Source of the DNA: an uncultured Victivallis sp.
GTDB taxonomy: Bacteria > Verrucomicrobiota > Lentisphaeria > Victivallales > Victivallaceae
Direction of reading: 5' to 3'
Assembly (NCBI RefSeq): GCF_944391105.1
Contig: NZ_CALXSK010000040.1
Span: 1 to 38,942, forward strand
DNA: 38,942 bases
The notes beneath the pieces were generated by a model. That model did no database searches and had not been told where the DNA came from. It was given only the letters and a program-made list of their open reading frames with translations. Positions 32,225 to 38,942 of the stretch are shown piece after piece; position 1 is the first letter of the stretch, and every line of letters begins with the position of its first letter. A program made the position numbers and the translations under genes.

Positions 32225-32905
32225 ATGAAGAGATGTTTTACATTGATTGAACTTCTGGTCGTGATTGCGATCATCGCAATTCTCGCCTCCATGCTCCTGC
32301 CGGCACTCAACAACGCCCGTTCCAAAGCGCGGGACACCAAATGTCTGGGAAATATCCGGCAGCTGATGCTCGGCTGCATCGCTTACTCGGAGGATAACAA
32401 CGGTTGCTGCCCACCATACTGGGCGAACGGATTGCCGCCGTGGCCGGGACTGATTATGCCCTATGTGACCGGAACTCTGAGTTCGACCAACATGGCGATA
32501 CAGGAAAACGGAAGTTACCGCGTCATCCATCCGATCTTCGCATGTCCGGCCACCATGCCGACCACGGGAACGAAAAAATATGTGTTGAGCAACAACTACG
32601 GCAGCAACTGGAATATGGCCTATAAGTTCTCTCCGAAGGCAAACATGTTCTTCAAACGGGTCGCCAGACCCAGCGAGCGGATATTCCTGGGAGACCGAAC
32701 CGGTACGGGTGCCACAGGAGAAGATGAAATGATCGCCATCATTTCCACGGACGATCTCGGCACACGCCACCTCTCCGAACGCGGAAGCAACATCGCGTAT
32801 GTGGATGGACACGCCAGAGCGCTTCTCTTTCAGGAGATTCTGGCCATCCATAACCAGCAGAAAGGTTACGTGGGATATTTCTGGGGGCGCGACAATCGGA
32901 ACTGA
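32225..32905 (+). CDS. type II/IV pseudopilin-like protein
   Basis: A 226-residue protein with AAGGA seven bases before the ATG. It begins MKRC then [17 protein letters not shown], nearly identical to the pseudopilin at 2351-3040, with Cys in place of Gly before the cleavage site. An A-rich helix follows ([36 protein letters not shown]). The C-terminal region has [16 protein letters not shown], a His to Asp-Gly motif with eleven instead of nine residues between. The gene sits between the GntR-type regulator and the secreted genes. As at the first locus it precedes a large glycosidase-like gene, here with one extra gene between. Confidence 0.85.
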   Translation: MKRCFTLIELLVVIAIIAILASMLLPALNNARSKARDTKCLGNIRQLMLGCIAYSEDNNGCCPPYWANGLPPWPGLIMPYVTGTLSSTNMAIQENGSYRVIHPIFACPATMPTTGTKKYVLSNNYGSNWNMAYKFSPKANMFFKRVARPSERIFLGDRTGTGATGEDEMIAIISTDDLGTRHLSERGSNIAYVDGHARALLFQEILAIHNQQKGYVGYFWGRDNRN

Positions 32906-32910
32906 TCATG

Positions 32911-32940
32911 GACGCCGTCCGTCGGAAACACACCGGCGTC
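32911..32940. repeat. stem-loop after the pseudopilin gene
   Basis: GACGCCG (32911-32917) and CGGCGTC (32934-32940) form a perfect 7-bp stem just past the stop codon. No T-run follows. It probably marks a processing or stability point between the pseudopilin and secreted-protein messages. Confidence 0.4.
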
Positions 32941-33043
32941 ATCCATTCTCTGCCGGCCGCGCGTCCCGTCATGGCAAAAAAACTTCCCTGTTCCGGGCGG
33001 AACATTAACAACCGGAAGGGGATAAACAGGAAAGGTGTTTTTT

Positions 33044-33628
33044 ATGAAGAGCTTATCCGTCCTCGGATTCGTTTTTGCCGCTCTCGCTCTGGGAGCTGCT
33101 GAATTCCGTTATTCCTTCGAAGCGGAGAAAGATCCCCTTGAAGTATTCAAGCGGGACAAAACCCCTATGTTAACCGTGGAATCCTATGACGAAAACTGGA
33201 TTCTCAAGACCCGGAACGTCAATGCCGGCTTGATGCTCTGGCAGACCATGAGGACGGGAGAGCTGACGTTCGAAGGAGGACTGTTCCGCGGTGGCCTGCG
33301 GGTTTATGCGCTCTATGAACCACGTGACGGAAAGGGAATCGGCGTATTCATTCCCTCCGCCGGAAAAAAAGAACTCAAGCTCGTTTCCACTCTCTCCGGA
33401 AAAATGGAAACCCTTGCGCAGGGGACTCTGGATTCCCTTCCGGAAAAACTTGCGATCACCCTGAAGATCACCGATCAGCAGCTCGAAGTTTACAGCGGAG
33501 AACGCAAGATATGCGAAGCCGCGCTTCCTCCGGGGGCGAAACGCGGCAGTTTCTATATTCAGGGAACCTGGGGAACTGAACTGAAACTCAAAACATTCAC
33601 GGTGGAAAGTCCCGACCTGCGCAAGTAG
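33044..33628 (+). CDS. small secreted protein of unknown function
   Basis: A 194-residue protein with a Sec signal peptide (MKSLSVLGFVFAALALGAAE). The ATG at 33044 is preferred over a GTG three codons earlier, because AAAGG lies 8 nt before it. The mature part is rich in beta strands (LKTRNVNAGLMLWQTMRTGELTFEGGLFRGGLRVYALY; FYIQGTWGTELKLKTFTVESP) and resembles a concanavalin-like or CBM-type sandwich, possibly glycan-binding. No catalytic motif is evident. It precedes the GH2-like gene and follows the pseudopilin, so all three are probably made together. Confidence 0.7.
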   Translation: MKSLSVLGFVFAALALGAAEFRYSFEAEKDPLEVFKRDKTPMLTVESYDENWILKTRNVNAGLMLWQTMRTGELTFEGGLFRGGLRVYALYEPRDGKGIGVFIPSAGKKELKLVSTLSGKMETLAQGTLDSLPEKLAITLKITDQQLEVYSGERKICEAALPPGAKRGSFYIQGTWGTELKLKTFTVESPDLRK

Positions 33629-33660
33629 CCGTTCCATCTTCCCCGCGGGCGGCGTTTTTT
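33629..33660 (+). terminator. weak or partial terminator before the GH2-like gene
   Basis: GC-rich sequence able to form short stems (CCCGCGGG, and GCCG with CGGC) runs into six T at 33655-33660. It could lower transcription into the long gene that follows instead of stopping it. Confidence 0.35.
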
Positions 33661-33708
33661 CGCTCCACGGGAGGAAATCATTGAATCTTCAACCAGGAAA
33701 TGATCAAG

Positions 33709-36700
33709 ATGAAAAAGATTTTCATTCCGGCCCTGCTGATACTGGGTGTTCCGCTCGTGGCCGCAGAACTGTTTCGTATCAACTTTCCGGACGCCGCAAG
33801 TCTGGAGAAATTCCCCGTCTGGCAGAACAAGAGCAAGGTGGTCCGCTCTTATGCCCCCGGAGTCGTCCCTGACGCCACGGTGAAGGGATCGGTCAAATTT
33901 GTCGTGGAAAAGGGAGGCAATCACGGGGCGGAATCCACGCCGGTGTTCCCGGCGAAAGTGAAGATTTTCGCAGGGGAACGGTATCGTCTCCGCGTCCGTC
34001 TGATGAGCCCGGATCAGCTGAATTTCTCGTTTTACATGCTGCTGGACCGGGCTCCCTGGACCAGGCTCGCCAAAAACGCGGGTGCGCAGGTCGTGACCGA
34101 ACCGGGGAAATGGCAGACGGCGACTCTGGAATTCACCGCTGACTTCGATGTGGACGGCAGCGTGCGCTCCCCGGCGTTTTTCCTCGGCAATCTCGCTCCC
34201 GGCCGGACGCTCTACGTTGCCGATGCAGTGCTCGAAGGTCCCGACAATCCGCCCGAGCGACTCTTCTCGTTCAGCGAGGCGCCGATGCTGAACAATCTCT
34301 CCTCCAGAAAGAACTGGAGCTACTCCGCCGCCTGGAAACAGAAGAACGGCCTCCGGGAAACCGTATCGCTGTGCGGACTTTGGGACTTCGCCCCCGCAGA
34401 AAGCGACAAGGCGCCGCAACCCGCCGCCAATGCGGAAGAGTGGGCACATTTCATCGTTCCGGGCCACTGGCGCGGCGGAAACATCAGCAATTTTGTACAT
34501 ACAGACGACGGGAAACCGGTTTCGGCATTCAGGGGGATTCCGATCCGGGAGATCTACCACGCCTGGTACAAACGCACACTCGATGTGCCGGAAAGCTGGA
34601 AGGGCGATAAAATCGAACTGCATTTCAACCGCATTGACACGGCGGGAGAGTTCTTTCTGAACGGGACACGCCTGGGCGACAGCTCCGGCTTCTCTGCGGA
34701 AGGCGAAGGCGGCTTCGACGTGACCGGGCAACTCCGATACGGCGAAAAAAATGAGTTCGCTCTGCGCGTCGACACCGACCAGAACCGGAAGGGCGGCATC
34801 ATGGGGTACGTCTATCTCAAACGCATCCCGATGAAGCACTTCGGGTCTCCTCACGTCACCACGAGTTTCGAAAACCGGAACATCACTCTCGCCTTCCGGA
34901 ATCCGGCCATGAAGAGCGGCACGCTCGAAACGGTCATCCGCGACGCGAAAACCGGGGAAACGGTATTCCGGAAGAACGACCTTGCATTCACCGGCAAACC
35001 GCTGCGACTCGACTTTGTCACCCCGAAGCTCTGGAGCCCGGATTCGCCGAACCTCTATTATCTGGATCTTTCGCTCAAAGTGGACGGAAAAGTTGTCGAT
35101 GCCGCAACCATCCGGTTCGGCTTTGCGGAAATGACTGTACGCGGAGCGGATTACCTTCTGAACGGGAAGAAAATCAACCTTTTCTGCGACACCGCATACA
35201 GCGGCGGCTACTGGACCGTCGACTGGAAGATGGGACCGGAATATCTCCGCCGGGAACTCCGAAGCATGCGGGCGATGAATCTGAATGCCGCCTACTTTGC
35301 CGCGGATATGCCCAAGGAGTTGATCGATATCTTCGACGAAGAAGGCGTTCTGCTGATCAGCGCAAGTCTGCTGCCCTACAACGATCACATGAAACTGACC
35401 GATGAAGAGGCGCTTGCGGTATTCCGGAAAAAAATTGCCGAACTCAAGTCCGGAGACCGTTACGACAACCACCCCTCACATGCCGCATTTCTGATCGACG
35501 TCTGGTACAATTTTCACTCCGGAACCACCAATCCGGAATACGTCGGCTTGAAGAACGGCACGAAACGCTATCCTGCCTTTGACCGAAACGGGAAAACCGT
35601 GGTCAAAACAGAACCCGACCCCAACCTCGATGGAGAGCGCGGCGCCCGCAAGCGGAGACTCGACCAAATCGCCCGGCTCTACAAGCAGAGTTTTCCGGGA
35701 AAAATCGTTCTGACCGGAGGTTCGGGTGAAGTGGGAGATGTTTATGCGGCCCACGCATACCACACCTGGGGCGCACCTTTTGAGGAACTGCGCGCCCTCT
35801 TCCGGCGGTATGGGCTTCAGCGGGAACTGCCGATTTTCGTCGGGGAGCACAATATTCCCTATCCGGGCAGCCTGTATTCGATCTTCAACTTCTCGGCGGC
35901 GGGCGCGGACCCGCTGTCGATGGAGAATTTTGTCCGATATGCAGGCAATGACGGCTATCGATGGCGAGCCATCTACGGGCGCCGGGCACTTCACGACTAT
36001 GGTCCGCAGAGCGTTCAGGACAGCCGGACGGATCGCGACAGAGATGGAAGTTATCACATCACAAGCGATCTTTACTGCGAGCTTCTGGACCGTTCGCTGA
36101 ATACCATTATCCCCGGCTGGAGACTCTCCGGCGTGAACGGAATCGGCTTTTTCGGCTACGTGCTCGGGGGGCATTTTGCGCTGGCCGGACGTTCGGTGCC
36201 ACGTTATCGCGAACTGCCGGAAGATCTTTCGCGTCCGGATTTTTATCCGGAATATCTCCCCGGCGGAGCTTCGCCTTCCGGTTTCGGAGAATTCGATGCG
36301 GAATTCCGACTCAAACCGACGCTTGCGACGGCCGCACTGCTGCGCGTTTCAGCTCCGGTATTCGCGGAATTCTATGAAACAGGCGAGGATCCCTATGGTG
36401 TCGATCACGCCTGGTTCGGCGGCGATACGCTGCGCAAAAACCTGATCGTCATCAACGATTCCGGTCGGGAACGGGAGTTCGACTGCCGTGTGACGTTGCG
36501 GACGGAAAACAACGACGTCCTCGCCTCGTTCCAACGCAGACTCCGGATCGGACACGGCGAACGTGGAACCATTCCGGTTGAGCTGAAGCTGCCTCCGGTC
36601 GCTGCGCGGAGAAACGCGAGACTGGAAGCGTCCGTTTCCGACAGAGGAGAAACGGTACGGGCAACGCTCCCGATCGAACTCTTTCCGCGTCCGGCCGCGC

Positions 36701-38493
36701 TGCAAACCGTGCATCGCCTCTACCTCTGTGACCCGGAGGGAGGAGTCAAAGCATACCTCAAACAGCAGAATGCCGCGTTCGAAGAGCTGAAATCTCTCGA
36801 CCACCTTCCCGAGTCCGGAGTGGTGATTGTGGGGCGTCAGGGGCTCGCCCGGAATCCGACGGTTCCGGATTTCAATGCTGCGGCGAAACGCGGACTCAAC
36901 ATCCTGATTCTGGAACAGCCGCTCTCGTGCTCAACGGAACTCATGAGCACCCGGACCAGACATGCCTTTCTGAACGGCAGCGGACATCCGGCGCTCACCG
37001 GCTTCGAGGATCGCGACTTTGCGAACTGGCGCGGCAGTGTTTCCCTGGCGGACGCCTATGAGATCCGGCCGGCCGGTCACGGCTGGTCGGCTGCGGGGAA
37101 CCGCAATATGCTGGCAAGCTACGTCTTCCGCCGTCCTTCGCACGGAAACTATCTCTCGTTGCTCGGCTGTGGATTTGACCTTTACCAGACTCCGCTTCTG
37201 GAGTACCGGGCGCGGCGCGGAAGCTGGATCGGTTCTCAGCTCGAACTTGTGCCGCGCCTTGGAGTCGACCCGGTTGCGACGACGCTTTTTCACCAACTGG
37301 TTTCCTATCTGGACAACCGCGGAGTCCGGGAAGGGGAAACCCTCTTCTTCGGAGGAGCCGCCGGCGAAAAACTGCTCAAACGTCTGAAAGTCCGTTGCCG
37401 GCAGGTGAACACCATCGACGCGGCGACGCTGGCAGGAGCCGAAACGCTGCTGATTTCCGACCCGGATTTCCATGCGTTGAAATGCGCTGCGATGGAGATC
37501 AACAACTTCGTCTATGAGGGAGGAAAAATCATCTATCTCCACACCGGGAAAGAGTTTGAATCCGTATGGCTTCCATTTCCGCTCAAGCTTGCCACGGTCA
37601 CCAGCCGTCAGGCTTTGAGCGGCCCGGGACATGCAGACGAGTTCTGGCGCTGCGGCTGGGACAACAACGACCTTTACTGGCACGATGAGTTTCAAGTTCC
37701 CGCATTCGACGGAATTCCGGAGCAGGCCAATGCCTTTACTCCCGGCGTTGTGATGGACTTTCCGCACGGATCAGGACGTTTCACACTGGTTTCGATCACG
37801 CCGGATCTCTTTGACAATGCTCCGGCTACGGGGAAGAGCTGCCGTTTCCTTTCCGCCCTTCTTACCAATGCCGCAGTTGAGATCGACAATGAGTCAGCAG
37901 CGTATCTGCCGAAGCAGGGAAGTTTCGATAAGACGCTGGATCTCAGCACATACGACTGGAGCTTCGCCCTCGATCCGGAGAACAAAGGAGTGGCGGAAAA
38001 AGTTGAAACCGGTAAAGATGGATCGCTGTTCTGGCAGAGCGGCCTCATCGCTGATGGAGCGGAAGTGAAGCTCGGGGTGCCGTTCGAGCATTTTCTCCGT
38101 CGGGAATATGACGGTTACGCCTGGTATCGCCTTCATCTGGAACTTCCACCGGAATTCATGCAGGCGGAACGGCTCTATCTGAGCTTCGGCGGAATCGATG
38201 ACTTCGATGAAACCTATTTCAATGGGGTCAGGATCGGCCAGACCGGACGTGAGGTCAGTTCGTGGTGGATGGCTCCCCGGCTGTACACCATCCCGGGAAA
38301 ACTGCTCAAACCGGGAAAAAATCTGATTGCAATCCGGGTTTTTGATGAAAAGGGAGAAGGAGGAATCAACCGCCTTCCCGTGATTCTCTCCAACCGCCCG
38401 GCCGTGAGCGGTCAGCGCGGCTGGAAGACGCCTTACCAGGAGGGGACGCGCCGTGATTACGATTACAATCCGGATCCGGTGCGACAGTATTGA
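33709..38493 (+). CDS. giant secreted GH2-like protein, possible pseudo-glycosidase
   Basis: A 1594-residue protein. The ATG at 33709 is chosen because AGGAA is well spaced; an ATG three codons earlier sits on top of it. A signal peptide ends VPLVAA (about 1-19). A CBM-like jelly roll follows (about 20-180), then a GH2 sugar-binding domain (about 205-375, LCGLWDFAPAE to EFFLNGTRLG), an Ig-like domain (about 385-485) and a TIM barrel (about 490-800). At the usual NE acid/base site the sequence reads WYNFH (Phe602 in place of Glu), while E713 in PIFVGEHN fits the nucleophile. A long central part (about 850-1400) is not recognised. A second GH2-type jelly roll (about 1430-1560) ends the protein. 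The protein is probably extracellular. Confidence 0.8.
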   Translation: MKKIFIPALLILGVPLVAAELFRINFPDAASLEKFPVWQNKSKVVRSYAPGVVPDATVKGSVKFVVEKGGNHGAESTPVFPAKVKIFAGERYRLRVRLMSPDQLNFSFYMLLDRAPWTRLAKNAGAQVVTEPGKWQTATLEFTADFDVDGSVRSPAFFLGNLAPGRTLYVADAVLEGPDNPPERLFSFSEAPMLNNLSSRKNWSYSAAWKQKNGLRETVSLCGLWDFAPAESDKAPQPAANAEEWAHFIVPGHWRGGNISNFVHTDDGKPVSAFRGIPIREIYHAWYKRTLDVPESWKGDKIELHFNRIDTAGEFFLNGTRLGDSSGFSAEGEGGFDVTGQLRYGEKNEFALRVDTDQNRKGGIMGYVYLKRIPMKHFGSPHVTTSFENRNITLAFRNPAMKSGTLETVIRDAKTGETVFRKNDLAFTGKPLRLDFVTPKLWSPDSPNLYYLDLSLKVDGKVVDAATIRFGFAEMTVRGADYLLNGKKINLFCDTAYSGGYWTVDWKMGPEYLRRELRSMRAMNLNAAYFAADMPKELIDIFDEEGVLLISASLLPYNDHMKLTDEEALAVFRKKIAELKSGDRYDNHPSHAAFLIDVWYNFHSGTTNPEYVGLKNGTKRYPAFDRNGKTVVKTEPDPNLDGERGARKRRLDQIARLYKQSFPGKIVLTGGSGEVGDVYAAHAYHTWGAPFEELRALFRRYGLQRELPIFVGEHNIPYPGSLYSIFNFSAAGADPLSMENFVRYAGNDGYRWRAIYGRRALHDYGPQSVQDSRTDRDRDGSYHITSDLYCELLDRSLNTIIPGWRLSGVNGIGFFGYVLGGHFALAGRSVPRYRELPEDLSRPDFYPEYLPGGASPSGFGEFDAEFRLKPTLATAALLRVSAPVFAEFYETGEDPYGVDHAWFGGDTLRKNLIVINDSGREREFDCRVTLRTENNDVLASFQRRLRIGHGERGTIPVELKLPPVAARRNARLEASVSDRGETVRATLPIELFPRPAALQTVHRLYLCDPEGGVKAYLKQQNAAFEELKSLDHLPESGVVIVGRQGLARNPTVPDFNAAAKRGLNILILEQPLSCSTELMSTRTRHAFLNGSGHPALTGFEDRDFANWRGSVSLADAYEIRPAGHGWSAAGNRNMLASYVFRRPSHGNYLSLLGCGFDLYQTPLLEYRARRGSWIGSQLELVPRLGVDPVATTLFHQLVSYLDNRGVREGETLFFGGAAGEKLLKRLKVRCRQVNTIDAATLAGAETLLISDPDFHALKCAAMEINNFVYEGGKIIYLHTGKEFESVWLPFPLKLATVTSRQALSGPGHADEFWRCGWDNNDLYWHDEFQVPAFDGIPEQANAFTPGVVMDFPHGSGRFTLVSITPDLFDNAPATGKSCRFLSALLTNAAVEIDNESAAYLPKQGSFDKTLDLSTYDWSFALDPENKGVAEKVETGKDGSLFWQSGLIADGAEVKLGVPFEHFLRREYDGYAWYRLHLELPPEFMQAERLYLSFGGIDDFDETYFNGVRIGQTGREVSSWWMAPRLYTIPGKLLKPGKNLIAIRVFDEKGEGGINRLPVILSNRPAVSGQRGWKTPYQEGTRRDYDYNPDPVRQY

Positions 38494-38942
38494 ATCCGAT
38501 CGGAGACAAAGGCGATGGGGGAGAATTGCAGGGAAAAATTGCAAGCCGGGCGGGAACGGGAAAAAGCTGCCTCAGCGGAGTACCGTCTTGAAGAGTCAGG
38601 TCGACAATCTGCCGGACGCCGATTTTATCGTGTTGAAGCGGGAGGGGTTGCCAGGGAAGACGGTTTTTCGGGAAACAGTGCGTTTCCATTTCGATCAGAT
38701 TCCCGATCCGGAGATGTTCGTGGTCGTGGACCAAGTTCACGGCTCAAGTCGAAGCATGGAAAAAACGGGATTGCATTTTTCCCGGCATCAAACTGGAATT
38801 TTATCACAGGAATGAGGAAGCGATGAATCGACTGAAAAAGTTGGGAGTGCTGGCACTGTCCCCTGTTCTTGAACTGAGCCGCTAGCGCGGCAGGGAAAGC
38901 GAAACGAGAATATCCAAATGAAGAAAAATCGCTGGTGATTTG
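38494..38942 (+). other. decayed coding remnant at the window end
   Basis: No intact gene. Sensible peptide stretches appear in different frames: LKSQVDNLPDADFIVLKREGLPGKTVFRETVRF in one, and CIFPGIKLEFYHRNEEAMNRLKKLGVLAL in another, as if a gene had suffered frameshifts. I do not recognise the family. The sequence is cut by the window edge. Confidence 0.4.
38823..38885 (+). CDS. 20-codon ORF, probably a truncated signal-peptide start
   Basis: ATG after AGGAATGAGGAAGCG opens MNRLKKLGVLALSPVLELSR and then TAG. The positive start and hydrophobic core look like the beginning of a signal peptide, cut short by a stop. It may be the broken start of another secreted gene or chance. Confidence 0.25.
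   Translation: MNRLKKLGVLALSPVLELSR

Noticed and set aside
33559..35472. A 637-codon leftward open frame opposite the GH2-like gene
   Set aside because: It is an antisense shadow of the GH2 sugar-binding and barrel domains, with no ribosome site and no motif.

Overview
The window looks like chromosomal DNA from a Lentisphaerota bacterium close to Victivallis. This is inferred from the proteins: two pseudopilins of the H-X9-DG type placed next to large secreted glycosidases, AraC and GntR regulators beside sugar genes, high GC, and a PVC-like set of housekeeping proteins. No 16S gene is present to confirm it. Coding density is high, many genes overlap by ATGA, and promoters are easy to read: most are TTGNNN, 16-17 bp, then TATATT-like.

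Layout. (1) 131-5296 is a carbohydrate region: a GH5-like secreted glycosidase behind a pseudopilin gene (leftward), then an AraC regulator divergent from a UroD/MtaA-like gene; the last two share overlapping promoters and a 9-6-9 palindrome. (2) 5382-10079 holds another AraC gene and the conserved block phoH-pgpH-ybeY (leftward). (3) 10184-14590 holds a LysM lipoprotein and the fatty-acid cluster fabD-fabG-acpP-fabF (leftward). (4) 14794-18627 is a tight rightward operon: Rex, a [2Fe-2S] thioredoxin-like ferredoxin, a PAS-bearing sensory [FeFe]-hydrogenase, and a SpoIIE/PP2C phosphatase. It reads as an H2/redox sensing and signalling unit. (5) 22262-18614 (leftward) is a second signalling operon: V4R sensor, HAMP-adenylate cyclase, peptidoglycan amidase lipoprotein, GT39-like membrane glycosyltransferase. 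(6) 22461-24099 carries a DEDDh exonuclease and a SirB1-like protein. (7) 29126-24122 (leftward) carries a TMTC-like TPR membrane protein, a DUF3089 hydrolase lipoprotein, aroB and dprA.

(8) 29344-31157 carries crcB and the tmRNA gene ssrA (tag ANEEFALAA), followed by a 1-kb gap with a wrecked IS5-type transposase and striking hairpins. (9) 31158-38493 is a second carbohydrate locus: GntR-type regulator behind a consensus promoter, pseudopilin, small secreted protein, and a 1594-residue GH2-like protein that appears to lack the usual acid/base glutamate. The last 450 bases look like decayed coding sequence.

The best candidates for new biology are the Rex/ferredoxin/HydS/phosphatase operon, the V4R/cyclase/amidase/glycosyltransferase operon, the repeated pairing of pseudopilins with giant glycosidases, and the mutually exclusive overlapping promoters between the AraC and UroD-like genes.
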